Assembly (NCBI RefSeq): GCF_006376675.1 | Contig: NZ_VEWK01000015.1 | Location: 1-64,000 of the forward strand | Direction of reading: 5' to 3' | Origin: Brucella pecoris | GTDB taxonomy: Bacteria > Pseudomonadota > Alphaproteobacteria > Rhizobiales > Rhizobiaceae | DNA length: 64,000 bases | Shown here: one piece after another, positions 6,994 to 15,191 of the stretch | Layout of the letters: each line of letters begins with the position of its first letter | Position numbering within the stretch: the stretch's first letter is position 1 | Program-made: the position numbers and the translations under genes | Notes under the pieces: model-generated | What the model was told of the DNA's origin: nothing | Seen by the model: only the letters and a program-made list of their open reading frames with translations | Database searches by the model: none

Positions 6994-7341
6994 ATGTCCC
7001 TGATCGGTCAGTTTACCCGCGACGATGGCGGCTTCATCGGCCACTTGGAAACACTCCTGCTGCACCAGGACATCATCATCATTCCGGCCGAGCCGTCCGA
7101 TGCCGAGAATGCGCCGGATTTCCGCGTGCACGTCTTCGACAGTATGAACAACGAAGCCCGAGCCGAACTCGGCGCGGGTTGGAAGCGCACCGGCGAGAAG
7201 GCCGGAGAGTACGTCGCGCTGCAGCTTGATGATCCGTGCTTTCCGCAGCCGATCCGCGCTAACCTGTTTCAGTCGGCCGACGATAAATCGGCGTGGGGCC
7301 TGCACTGGAACCGTCCCCCCAAGCGCGGCGAGCGGGACTGA
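6994..7341 (+). CDS. Second DUF736 family protein, 115 aa
   Basis: ATG 6994 is preceded by GGAGG. The family pattern is kept (MSLIGQFTRDDGGFIGHL, ENAPDFRVHVF, GAGWKRTGEKAGEYVALQLDDP, IRANLF, HWNRPP). It differs strongly from the DUF736 protein at 1462, with IIIIPAEP replacing the NVRIVPEA segment. It sits between traF and a transglycosylase gene, so this copy is embedded in the transfer operon whereas the first has its own leader and terminator. Function is unknown. Confidence 0.85.
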   Translation: MSLIGQFTRDDGGFIGHLETLLLHQDIIIIPAEPSDAENAPDFRVHVFDSMNNEARAELGAGWKRTGEKAGEYVALQLDDPCFPQPIRANLFQSADDKSAWGLHWNRPPKRGERD

Positions 7342-7344
7342 GCG

Positions 7345-8109
7345 ATGCCGGCCCGACGCCATCGCGCTGTCGTCGGACGGTTTCCCACCGTCCGGCACAC
7401 AGTCTTCCTTCTCCTTTCCGGCCTGTTCACCGGCCTGTCGTCGATCGTCCCGGCCGCCGCACAAGACGCGTCGGTGGAGCGCGCAACACCTCGTGATCCC
7501 TATGCCGGTCATATCGCTGACGCCGCGCGCCGGTTCGACATTCCGGAAGCGTGGATTCGGGCCGTCATGCGCGTCGAAAGCCGTGGTGATGTGCGCGCGA
7601 TCTCACCCAAGGGCGCGATAGGGCTGATGCAGATCATGCCAGCGACGTGGGGCGATTTGCGCACCCGACATGGTCTCGGCGGCGATCCATACGACCCACG
7701 CGACAACATCATGGCCGGCGCTGCGTATCTGCGCGAGATGCACGATCGCTACGGTTCGCCTGGCTTTCTTGCGGCCTATAATGCCGGTCCAGGGCGCTAC
7801 GAGGAATATCGCTCCACCGGTCGCGCGTTGCCGGCCGAAACGCGGGCCTATGTCGCCTCTCTCGCACCGATCGTCGGCGGCGGCGATCTTGCTGCTCCTG
7901 TGACGGTGGCGACCGCCGATCCGCTTGCCTGGACCCGCGCGCCGTTGTTCATCGTGCAGGTTGATAGCAGGCCGCGTGTCGATCGGCAGCGGACCGACAG
8001 CGATCCGACTGCACCACCCGCGCCGGAGTCGGTGCGCGATCCAACGCCGCCTGCACCGCAATGGAATGGCCTGTTCGTGGCGCGTGCCGATAGTGGGGGG
8101 CCCCGATGA
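7345..8109 (+). CDS. Lytic transglycosylase (SLT domain), conjugation-associated, 254 aa
   Basis: After a basic N-terminus and a signal-peptide-like hydrophobic stretch (about residues 18-40, ending PAAAQD) comes an SLT domain. Motifs are IRAVMRVESRGD with the catalytic Glu, ISPKGAIGLMQIMPATW, DNIMAGAAYLREM and FLAAYNAGPGRYEEY. The C-terminal 80 residues are Pro/Asp-rich and probably disordered. In conjugation systems VirB1/TrbN-like enzymes open peptidoglycan for the channel. It starts 3 bases after the DUF736 gene. Confidence 0.9.
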   Translation: MPARRHRAVVGRFPTVRHTVFLLLSGLFTGLSSIVPAAAQDASVERATPRDPYAGHIADAARRFDIPEAWIRAVMRVESRGDVRAISPKGAIGLMQIMPATWGDLRTRHGLGGDPYDPRDNIMAGAAYLREMHDRYGSPGFLAAYNAGPGRYEEYRSTGRALPAETRAYVASLAPIVGGGDLAAPVTVATADPLAWTRAPLFIVQVDSRPRVDRQRTDSDPTAPPAPESVRDPTPPAPQWNGLFVARADSGGPR

Positions 8110-8353
8110 TGGGCTTCGCACTCCCTGCGGCATTGTCGGGTTCTGGCGTGGAATTGGCGTCAGAAGCGGGAAGAGCAGTCACCACAACCGCACGATGGCA
8201 GGATAAAGGGCCGCGATGTGCGGCCTTGTGCGGTTGTGGTTTTTCAAGAGGTTATGGCGCGTTTACGCGATGTGCGCCTGATCTGCGCAGCCTGCCCGCG
8301 CGGCGCTTTCCCAACAATTTCCTCGGCTTTGCGCGATGTGCGGGGCCACGCCC
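8110..8353. other. Structured 244-base intergenic segment before the relaxase gene, oriT candidate
   Basis: This gap holds nested inverted repeats (8182-8239) and three copies of CGCGATGTGCG at 8212, 8266 and 8332. An 83-residue frame (8106-8357) crosses it but looks random. Conjugation origins usually lie beside the relaxase gene and contain inverted repeats, so this is the best oriT candidate in the window. The T run at 8240-8244 leaves a terminator for the upstream operon as an alternative. Confidence 0.5.
8182..8239. repeat. Nested inverted repeats upstream of the relaxase gene
   Basis: The outer arms CCACAACCGCAC (8182-8193) and GTGCGGTTGTGG (8228-8239) are perfect over 12 bases. Inside, GGCCGC (8209-8214) pairs with GCGGCC (8220-8225). 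On the 3' side the two stems are almost contiguous; on the 5' side about 13 bases bulge out. TTTTT follows at 8240. Confidence 0.7.
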
Positions 8354-10093
8354 ATGAGCGCTGAGGACGATTTCCGTATCCGGCCAGGTCGGATCCGTTC
8401 GACGCGCGCACAGCAGGCCAGACCGTTCATCGCGCAGGCGCTCGCCGCCGCGCAGAAGGCCGGCGGCGCGGTATCGCGGCAAGGAAGGATCGGGCCCGGC
8501 AACCGCTCGCGCTTCGGCCGCGGCCAGCGCGCGGCGGTGCAGGCCAATCGGCTGCTGACCGCCCGCTCGCCGGGCGCCGTCGTCAAGGCCCGCGTCGTGC
8601 GCCAGGGCGGACGCAACGCGCCGCTCGGCACCCATCTCAATTATCTCCGCCGCGAAGGCGTGACCCGGGACGGAGAGAAGGCCCGGCTGTTCGGTCCCGG
8701 CGGGGATGACGCCGATCCCAAGGCGTTCGCGGAACGGTGCGAGGATGACCGCCACCATTTCCGCTTCATCGTGTCGCCCGACGATGCGGTTGAGATGGCG
8801 GACCTCAAGGGCTTCACCCGTGAACTGGTCGGGCAGATGGAGAAGGACCTCGGCACGAGGCTCGACTGGGTCGCAGTCGATCACTGGAACACGGAGCATC
8901 CGCATGTGCATGTGATCATGCGCGGCGTCCGCGACGACGGGGAGAACCTCGTGATCTCGCGCGACTACATCAAGGAAGGCATGCGTGACCGAGCGCGCGA
9001 TCTCATTACGCAGGAGCTGGGACCGCGCACCGATCTGGACATCCGTCGCACCATCGAGCGCCAAGTCGAGTCCGAGCGCTGGACCAATCTTGATCGTCAG
9101 CTCGCGCGCGACGCTTACCGGACCGGCATCGTCGATCTCGCGCCGCATCCGGACCGGCAGCCCGATGAATTCCATGCCCTGAAGGTCGGGCGGCTGCGCA
9201 AGCTCGAACGGCTCGGGCTCGCCGACGAGATCGGTCCCGGTCAATGGACGATCTCCGAAAAGGCGGAGGCAACGCTGCGCGAGCTCGGCGAACGCGGCGA
9301 TATCATCAAGCGCATGCACCGCGGGCTGACCGACCGCGGCATCGAACGCGGCGCGGCAAGCTATGTGCTCGCCGGCGAAAGCCTGAACGATCCCATCGTC
9401 GGCCGGCTGGTGACGCGAGGTCTCGACGACGAACTCAAGGGCACGGCCTATGCTGTGGTCGACGGGATCGACGGCCGCACCCACCACATCAAACTGCCCG
9501 ACATCGAGGCCGCCGGAGACAGCGCGCCGGGTTCTATCGTCGAACTGCGCAAGTTCGATGACGCGCGGGGGCAGCGGCGTGTCGCGCTTGCCGTCCGCTC
9601 GGATCTCGACATCTCTGCCCAGGTCACCGCGACCGGCGCGACCTGGCTCGATCGGCAGGCGATAGCCCGCGAGCCCATGGCGCTTGGCGGTGGCGGATTC
9701 GGCGCCGAGGTGCGCGACGCGATGGACCGGCGCGCCGAACATCTGATCGAGCAGCGCCTGGCTGAGCGCCATGGCCGCAGCGTCATCTTCTCCCGCAACC
9801 TCATCGACACGTTGCGCCAGCGCGAGGTCGATGCGCTCGGGGCGAAGCTCGCGGCCGAGACCGGGCGCCCGTTCGCAAAGGCGGGGTCCGGGGAATATGT
9901 CGCCGGCGCCTATCGGCAGCGCATCGCCCTCGCGTCGGGCCGCTTCGCAATGATCGACGACGGCCTCGGCTTCCAACTCGTGCCCTGGTCGCCCTCTCTC
10001 GAAAAGCACCTTGGCCAGCAAGTCTCCGGCGTCGCCCGCGGCGATGGCGGGGTCGACTGGAGTTTTGGCCGCAAACGCAGCCTCGGCCTGTAG
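8354..10093 (+). CDS. DUF3363-type relaxase (VirD2-like nickase), 579 aa
   Basis: The start is set at ATG 8354 (MSAEDDFRIRPGRIRSTRA), the usual family beginning; ATG 8336 would add 6 residues. The N-terminal relaxase domain has THLNYLRREG (candidate catalytic Tyr98) and HPHVHVIMRG at 182-191, the metal-binding His cluster of VirD2/MobA-type relaxases. The rest matches the DUF3363 region (SLNDPIVGRLVTRGLDDEL; GATWLDRQ). The protein would nick oriT, stay bound to the 5' end and lead the strand through the channel. It belongs with RlxS-type relaxases of rhizobial ICEs. The gap before it is the likely nick region. Confidence 0.9.
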   Translation: MSAEDDFRIRPGRIRSTRAQQARPFIAQALAAAQKAGGAVSRQGRIGPGNRSRFGRGQRAAVQANRLLTARSPGAVVKARVVRQGGRNAPLGTHLNYLRREGVTRDGEKARLFGPGGDDADPKAFAERCEDDRHHFRFIVSPDDAVEMADLKGFTRELVGQMEKDLGTRLDWVAVDHWNTEHPHVHVIMRGVRDDGENLVISRDYIKEGMRDRARDLITQELGPRTDLDIRRTIERQVESERWTNLDRQLARDAYRTGIVDLAPHPDRQPDEFHALKVGRLRKLERLGLADEIGPGQWTISEKAEATLRELGERGDIIKRMHRGLTDRGIERGAASYVLAGESLNDPIVGRLVTRGLDDELKGTAYAVVDGIDGRTHHIKLPDIEAAGDSAPGSIVELRKFDDARGQRRVALAVRSDLDISAQVTATGATWLDRQAIAREPMALGGGGFGAEVRDAMDRRAEHLIEQRLAERHGRSVIFSRNLIDTLRQREVDALGAKLAAETGRPFAKAGSGEYVAGAYRQRIALASGRFAMIDDGLGFQLVPWSPSLEKHLGQQVSGVARGDGGVDWSFGRKRSLGL

Positions 10094-10118
10094 CCCGTAA
10101 TCAAGAAAGGACCCCGCC

Positions 10119-12104
10119 ATGTCGGCGACCAAAATCCTCTGGGGCCAGATCCTCACCGTCTTCATGATCGTGCTCTTCACGACCTGGGCGGCGACAGAGT
10201 GGACGGCCTATCGGCTCGGCTTCCAGCCCCAACTCGGCCCGCCTTGGTTCGAGCTGGCCGGCTGGCCGATCTATTATCCGCCGGCCTTCTTCTGGTGGTG
10301 GTACTTTTACGATGCCTATGCGCCGCCGATCTTCGTCGAGGGCGCCTATATCGCGGCGTCCGGCGGCTTCATCTCGATCGCGGTGGCGATCGGCATGTCT
10401 GTCTGGCGGGCACGTGAAGCGAAGAACGTCGAGACCTATGGTTCGGCACGCTGGGCCCGGGATGAGGAAGTAAAGGCTGCCGGCCTGCTCGGTCCCGACG
10501 GCGTGGTCCTCGGCAAGCTCGACCGCGATTATCTGCGCCATGACGGCCCGGAGCATGTGCTGTGCTTCGCTCCCACTCGCTCCGGCAAGGGCGTGGGGCT
10601 CGTCGTGCCCTCGCTGCTGACCTGGCCAGGCTCGGCGATCGTCCATGACATCAAGGGCGAGAACTGGACGTTGACGGCAGGCTTCCGGTCACGACACGGG
10701 CGCGTGCTGCTGTTCGACCCGACCAATCCAAAGTCCGCCGCCTACAATCCGCTGCTCGAGGTGCGACGCGGCGAGTGGGAGGTCCGCGACGTTCAGAACA
10801 TCGCCGACATCCTGGTCGATCCGGAAGGTTCGCTCGAGAAGCGCAATCACTGGGAAAAAACCAGTCACGCGCTGCTGGTCGGCGCGATCCTCCATGTCCT
10901 CTACGCCGAAGCCGACAAGACGCTCGCCGGCGTCGCCGCCTTCCTCTCCGACCCGAAGCGCCCGATCGAGTCGACGTTGGCTGCAATGATGAAGACCGCG
11001 CATCTCGGCGAAACCGGTCCGCATCCCGTCATCGCAAGCGCCGCGCGAGAGCTGCTGAACAAATCGGACAACGAGCGGTCTGGCGTGCTCTCGACCGCCA
11101 TGTCGTTCCTTGGCCTCTACCGCGATCCCGTGGTCGCCGAGGTGACGCGGCGTTGCGATTGGCGCATCGCCGATATCGTCGGCGGCAAGCGGCCGTCGAC
11201 GCTTTACCTCGTGGTGCCGCCCTCGGACATCAACCGGACCAAGCCGCTGATCCGCCTGCTCCTCAATCAGATCGGCCGGCGTCTCACCGAGGACCTGCAG
11301 GCGAAGGGCGGCCGGCACCGGCTGCTCCTCATGCTGGACGAATTCCCGGCGCTTGGGCGGCTCGACTTCTTCGAGTCCGCGCTCGCGTTCATGGCGGGCT
11401 ACGGCCTCAAAAGCTTCCTGATCGCCCAGTCGCTCAACCAGATCGAGAAGGCTTACGGGCCCAACAATTCGATCCTCGACAACTGCCATGTCCGCATCAG
11501 CTTCGCGACCAACGATGAGCGAACCGCCAAGCGCGTGTCGGACGCGCTCGGCACCGCGACCGAGATGCGGGCGATGAAGAACTATGCCGGTCATCGGCTG
11601 TCCCCCTGGCTCGGCCACATGATGGTGTCGCGGTCGGAAACCGCCAGGCAGTTGCTCACGCCCGGCGAGATCATGCAGCTTCCACCCTCCGACGAAATCG
11701 TCATGGTCGCCGGCACGCCGCCGATCCGGGCCAAGAAGGCGCGCTATTACGAAGATCGCCGGTTTCAGGAACGGGTGATGCCGCCGCCCACCATAACGAA
11801 GCCGGACGTGGTCTCGTCCGATGACTGGAGCAAGCTCGCGCTGCCACCTTCGCCAGAGATCCTGGCGTCCGCGACCGGAACCAACCCAGATGAGGAGGAC
11901 ACAACGGATTCCGAGCGCCGCCGCCAGCCCGAGCTGAGCCGCGTGCAGCCGATAGCTAAGGTGGCGCCGATCGAGAATGAGTTCGAAATCGACCCGCTGG
12001 ACGATGCCGATGACGCCGCCGCGCGCCTCAGCCGCATGAACCAGAACATGCGGCAGGTCGCGCGCCAGGCTTCGCTCGACCCGGGCGATAGCATCGAGCT
12101 TTAG
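10119..12104 (+). CDS. traG: TraG/VirD4 type IV coupling protein, 661 aa
   Basis: ATG 10119 has AAGGA upstream. The N-terminus has two membrane regions (about residues 8-28 and 75-95) and a Trp/Tyr-rich linker. The ATPase part contains Walker A APTRSGKGVG (151-160) and Walker B LLLMLDEFPALG, plus the coupling-protein signatures NPLLEVR and IAQSLNQIEKAYG. It links the relaxase-DNA complex to the Trb channel at the inner membrane. The acidic C-terminal tail (about residue 590 onward) is probably flexible. It is followed by a CopG-like gene 10 bases away. Confidence 0.95.
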   Translation: MSATKILWGQILTVFMIVLFTTWAATEWTAYRLGFQPQLGPPWFELAGWPIYYPPAFFWWWYFYDAYAPPIFVEGAYIAASGGFISIAVAIGMSVWRAREAKNVETYGSARWARDEEVKAAGLLGPDGVVLGKLDRDYLRHDGPEHVLCFAPTRSGKGVGLVVPSLLTWPGSAIVHDIKGENWTLTAGFRSRHGRVLLFDPTNPKSAAYNPLLEVRRGEWEVRDVQNIADILVDPEGSLEKRNHWEKTSHALLVGAILHVLYAEADKTLAGVAAFLSDPKRPIESTLAAMMKTAHLGETGPHPVIASAARELLNKSDNERSGVLSTAMSFLGLYRDPVVAEVTRRCDWRIADIVGGKRPSTLYLVVPPSDINRTKPLIRLLLNQIGRRLTEDLQAKGGRHRLLLMLDEFPALGRLDFFESALAFMAGYGLKSFLIAQSLNQIEKAYGPNNSILDNCHVRISFATNDERTAKRVSDALGTATEMRAMKNYAGHRLSPWLGHMMVSRSETARQLLTPGEIMQLPPSDEIVMVAGTPPIRAKKARYYEDRRFQERVMPPPTITKPDVVSSDDWSKLALPPSPEILASATGTNPDEEDTTDSERRRQPELSRVQPIAKVAPIENEFEIDPLDDADDAAARLSRMNQNMRQVARQASLDPGDSIEL

Positions 12105-12114
12105 GAGAGCCGCG

Positions 12115-12549
12115 ATGACGAAATCTCCCAAGAAGCAGCGTCTCTCCGTCTACCTCGAGCCCGACGTCATGAAAGCTCTCGCAGCGCATGCGGCCCGGCG
12201 TGGCCACTCAATGTCATTGGTTGCCGAGGCCGGCATCGCGTCCTTTCTGTCGCCCGACGCGGCGGAACGTCAGGAGGCGGCGACCACCAAGCGCCTCGAC
12301 CAGATCGACCGGCGCATGACCCGCATCGAGCGCGACGTCGGCATCTCCGTCGAGACGCTAGCCATCTTTGTCCGCTTCTGGCTCACCACGACGCCAGCAT
12401 TGCCCGAACCCGCCGCTCAGGCCGCTCGCGCCAAGGCCGGCGAGCGATACGAGGCGTTCATCGCGGCTCTGGGTCGTCGACTCGCGGGCGGGCCGAAGCT
12501 GCGGCAGGAGATTTCGGAGGACATTGAGGCGGTGAGTCGCGACAACTGA
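12115..12549 (+). CDS. CopG-like ribbon-helix-helix protein, 144 aa
   Basis: AGGAGAG precedes ATG 12115. The N-terminus KQRLSVYLEPDVMKALAAHAARRGHSMS reads as a ribbon-helix-helix DNA-binding domain (about residues 8-50). It is followed by a coiled-coil-like segment (RLDQIDRRMTRIERDVG) and a helical C-terminus with FVRFWLTTTP. A protein of this type commonly sits between traG and trbB in such elements. It may be an accessory relaxosome protein or a regulator of the tra/trb genes; the sequence does not decide. Confidence 0.8.
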   Translation: MTKSPKKQRLSVYLEPDVMKALAAHAARRGHSMSLVAEAGIASFLSPDAAERQEAATTKRLDQIDRRMTRIERDVGISVETLAIFVRFWLTTTPALPEPAAQAARAKAGERYEAFIAALGRRLAGGPKLRQEISEDIEAVSRDN

Positions 12550-12554
12550 CGAAT

Positions 12555-13322
12555 ATGCTAATACGACCTCAGCAACTCCGCCAAATGGAGACTACAGCAT
12601 TGTCGATCCAGATTTCGCATGATCAGAACTCGGGGCGTTGGTCCTTTTCTTATACTCGGCATTTATTCGTCGCCGTCGGCATGGTGTTCCTAGCCGGAGG
12701 TATCGCTGCGCTTGCCGGGCCTTGGTGGCTACCGATCGCCGCATTCATTTTTGGCAAGATCGACATCAAGATCGACTCGTTTGCCAACTACTGGGTGGCG
12801 GGTATCCTTATCGTAGTCGGCCTTTCAATCTTGGCATTCAAATTCTTCGTACTCGATAAGTGGTCGCAGCGCCTGGAAATCGACAAGAAAGTCATAACCC
12901 AATCGCCGCCAGCAGTGCATGAAGTGAAGCGCTATTTCGATGACCTCCTGGACGACCACTCTTATCGCTCAAGTTTCGATACGTACTTCTATCTCGCGTA
13001 CAATCAATTCTTGGATTCTTCTAACGCTCTTCAAGACACAAAGACGGCGGCTCTCTTCAATCATTTTTCCAAGGATGCAAAAGCGTTACACCATTTCGCC
13101 GCAGAGAATTTCTTCGTGTTCCCCGATAACCAAGGAACCAATCCGGACTACCGGTATTGCTTGGCCCCACATATGAACATGGACCGGGACATGGGGGCCT
13201 ACGATGCGAAGAAGGTTGCGCAATACGACGCACTGAAACGTGAACTCGCCGAGCGCGTCGGACAAGCTCGGCAATCCTACGACGCTTTTGTTGGCCGACT
13301 TAGAAAGCTTGGACACATTTAG
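12555..13322 (+). CDS. Unrecognised protein with two N-terminal membrane spans, cargo candidate, 255 aa
   Basis: The frame from ATG 12555 (alternative ATG 12585, neither with a good ribosome binding site) encodes two hydrophobic segments, about residues 34-62 and 75-97, and then a polar, helix-rich domain of about 155 residues. That domain contains EVKRYFDDLLDDHSYRSSF, YFYLAYNQFLD and a YDALKRELAERVGQARQSY coiled-coil-like end. Base composition is visibly less GC-rich than the genes on both sides. It separates copG from trbB, which are usually adjacent, so it is probably an insertion. I do not recognise a family. A membrane-anchored exclusion or defence function is possible but unsupported by any motif. 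Confidence 0.7.
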   Translation: MLIRPQQLRQMETTALSIQISHDQNSGRWSFSYTRHLFVAVGMVFLAGGIAALAGPWWLPIAAFIFGKIDIKIDSFANYWVAGILIVVGLSILAFKFFVLDKWSQRLEIDKKVITQSPPAVHEVKRYFDDLLDDHSYRSSFDTYFYLAYNQFLDSSNALQDTKTAALFNHFSKDAKALHHFAAENFFVFPDNQGTNPDYRYCLAPHMNMDRDMGAYDAKKVAQYDALKRELAERVGQARQSYDAFVGRLRKLGHI

Positions 13323-13503
13323 CGCCCCTGACGCTCATCGCTTGTTCGTTTGGGCCGGCGTCTCTCTCTGAAACACGTCGCTGGGACGTCTGCAAGTGAT
13401 CGCCTCTGCGCGCGACCCGGACCATTTTCGTCCGCACCCAATGCAAGTATTCCGCCGTTTCCCTGTCTTTGTACGCCACAGTCCGACGACCACATTTCTG
13501 TTG

Positions 13504-13534
13504 TTGTCATGCCCTGATTTCTGCCTCTTCTAAT
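13504..13534 (+). promoter_or_regulatory. Possible promoter of the trb operon
   Basis: TTGTCA (13504-13509) and TCTAAT (13529-13534) resemble -35 and -10 boxes with a rather long 19-base spacer. They lie in the 264-base gap between the unrecognised gene and trbB, about 50 bases before the GTG start. The gap holds no gene that I can see. Confidence 0.25.
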
Positions 13535-13586
13535 CATCCCCGATCCAGGGCCGCTTTTCGCGGGCCCGCAAGAGAACGGGGACGAC

Positions 13587-14570
13587 GTGGCGGCCACTCA
13601 CCAGAAATCAGAGGCAATCCTTCGCGGCGCACGCATGCTGCGCACGGCCTTGGGGCCGGCGATCGCCCAGTTTCTGGAAGACCCCGCGATCGTCGAGGTG
13701 ATGCTCAACCCCGATGGGCGGCTCTGGATCGACCGCCTGTCTGAGGGACTCTCCGACACGGGTGAACGGCTGTCGCCCGCCGACGGCGAGCGCATCGTTC
13801 GCCTCGTCGCGCACCATGTCGGCGCCGAAGTCCATCCCGGCAGCCCCCGCGTCTCCGCCGAGTTGCCGGAAACGGGGGAGCGGTTCGAGGGCCTTCTGCC
13901 CCCCGTCGTCGCCGCGCCCGCCTTCGCGATCCGCAAGCCGGCGGTCGCCGTCTTCACGCTCGACGACTACGTATGGACCGGTGTCATGACCGCCAACCAG
14001 GCGGAGGCGCTGCGGGTTGGCGTCGTAGAGCGCCGCAATATCCTGGTCGCCGGCGGCACCTCGACTGGCAAGACCACACTCACCAACGCGCTCCTCGTCG
14101 AAGTGTCGAAGACCGCCGACCGCGTGGTGCTGATCGAGGACACGCGCGAGCTCCAATGCGCCGCCCCAAACCTCGTCGCCATGCGCACGAAGGACGGCGT
14201 CGTTTCGCTGTCCGATCTCGTCCGATCCTCGCTGCGCCTACGCCCTGATCGCATCCCGATCGGCGAGGTGCGCGGTGCTGAAGCGCTTGATCTGCTTAAG
14301 GCCTGGGGCACCGGCCACCCCGGCGGCATCGGCACCATTCATGCCGGCACCGCCATCGGCGCGCTCCGCCGCCTCGAGCAGCTCATCCAGGAAGCTGTCG
14401 TCACCGTTCCGCGCGCCCTGATCGCCGAGACGATCGACTTGGTCGCCGTGCTCTCCGGCCGCGGTGCCTCGCGCCGCCTCGCAGAACTCGCTCGCGTCGA
14501 GGGGCTCGGCCGCGACGGCGATTACCGCGTCCTCCCTGTCAGCCAGCACCCCATAGGAGATGCGTCATGA
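13587..14570 (+). CDS. trbB: TrbB, VirB11-type conjugation ATPase, 327 aa
   Basis: The start is GTG 13587 behind ACGGGG. The N-terminal domain ([28 protein letters not shown]) is followed by Walker [10 protein letters not shown] at 156-164, the Asp box [12 protein letters not shown], and Walker B/His-box segments in [28 protein letters not shown]. It forms a hexameric cytoplasmic ATPase that powers pilus assembly and transfer. It opens the trb operon, and its stop overlaps the start of trbC by 4 bases. Confidence 0.95.
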   Translation: MAATHQKSEAILRGARMLRTALGPAIAQFLEDPAIVEVMLNPDGRLWIDRLSEGLSDTGERLSPADGERIVRLVAHHVGAEVHPGSPRVSAELPETGERFEGLLPPVVAAPAFAIRKPAVAVFTLDDYVWTGVMTANQAEALRVGVVERRNILVAGGTSTGKTTLTNALLVEVSKTADRVVLIEDTRELQCAAPNLVAMRTKDGVVSLSDLVRSSLRLRPDRIPIGEVRGAEALDLLKAWGTGHPGGIGTIHAGTAIGALRRLEQLIQEAVVTVPRALIAETIDLVAVLSGRGASRRLAELARVEGLGRDGDYRVLPVSQHPIGDAS

Positions 14571-14899
14571 TCCAGCATGCCATGCGTATTCGCCGTCATA
14601 TCGCGACGGCAGCCTTCGTCACCTTCCTCACCTTGACGCTCGCGCCCGCCGCTCACGCGTCTGGTTCGTCGATGCCGTGGGAAGCGCCCCTGCAATCGAT
14701 CCTGGAATCCATCGAAGGACCCGTCGCCAAAATCATCGCGGTGATCATCATCATCGTGACCGGCCTTACGCTCGCCTTCGGCGACACGTCAGGGGGCTTT
14801 CGTAGGCTCATCCAGATCGTCTTCGGCCTGTCTATCGCCTTCGCCGCGTCCAGCTTCTTCCTGTCGTTCTTCTCGTTCGGCGGCGGAGCGCTGGTCTGA
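14567..14899 (+). CDS. trbC: TrbC, conjugative pilin precursor (VirB2-like), 110 aa
   Basis: A signal peptide (about residues 1-33, ending PAAHASG) precedes the mature pilin with two long hydrophobic helices (IIAVIIIIVTGLTLAFG and IVFGLSIAFAASSFFLSFF). This is the TrbC/VirB2 layout. In RP4 the pilin is cut and cyclised by TraF, which is encoded at 6403 here. The gene overlaps trbB by 4 bases and trbD by 1 base. Confidence 0.9.
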   Translation: MIQHAMRIRRHIATAAFVTFLTLTLAPAAHASGSSMPWEAPLQSILESIEGPVAKIIAVIIIIVTGLTLAFGDTSGGFRRLIQIVFGLSIAFAASSFFLSFFSFGGGALV

Positions 14900-15180
14900 T
14901 GGCGACGTCGGCCGAGACGGCAGGCGAAGTGCCGGGCTTTTCGGTCCCGGTCCATCGCGCGCTGACCGAGCACATCCTGCTCGGCGGTGCGCCGCGCTCG
15001 ATCGCCATTCTGAACGGAACGCTGGCGGCGGCGCTTGGCCTCGGCCTGCGCCTCTGGCTGGTCGGGCTCGGTCTCTGGGCGATCGGTCACTTCACCGCTG
15101 TCTGGGCGGCCAAACGCGATCCGCAGTTCGTCGATGTCGTGCGCAGGCATCTGCGCATCCCCGGTCATCTGTCGATTTGA
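14899..15180 (+). CDS. trbD: TrbD, VirB3-like inner-membrane component, 93 aa
   Basis: The protein begins MATSAETAGEVPGFSVPVHRALTEHILLGGAPR, the typical TrbD start, followed by hydrophobic stretches (about residues 37-75) and a conserved basic ending, RDPQFVDVVRRHLRI. TrbD works next to the TrbE ATPase at the inner membrane. TGATG overlap with trbC indicates translational coupling. Confidence 0.9.
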   Translation: MATSAETAGEVPGFSVPVHRALTEHILLGGAPRSIAILNGTLAAALGLGLRLWLVGLGLWAIGHFTAVWAAKRDPQFVDVVRRHLRIPGHLSI

Positions 15181-15191
15181 GGGGTGCGGCC

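Noticed and set aside
8106-8357. 83-residue frame between the transglycosylase and relaxase genes
   Set aside because: It crosses the nested hairpins, has unusual composition and no known similarity; the segment is better read as oriT or terminator.
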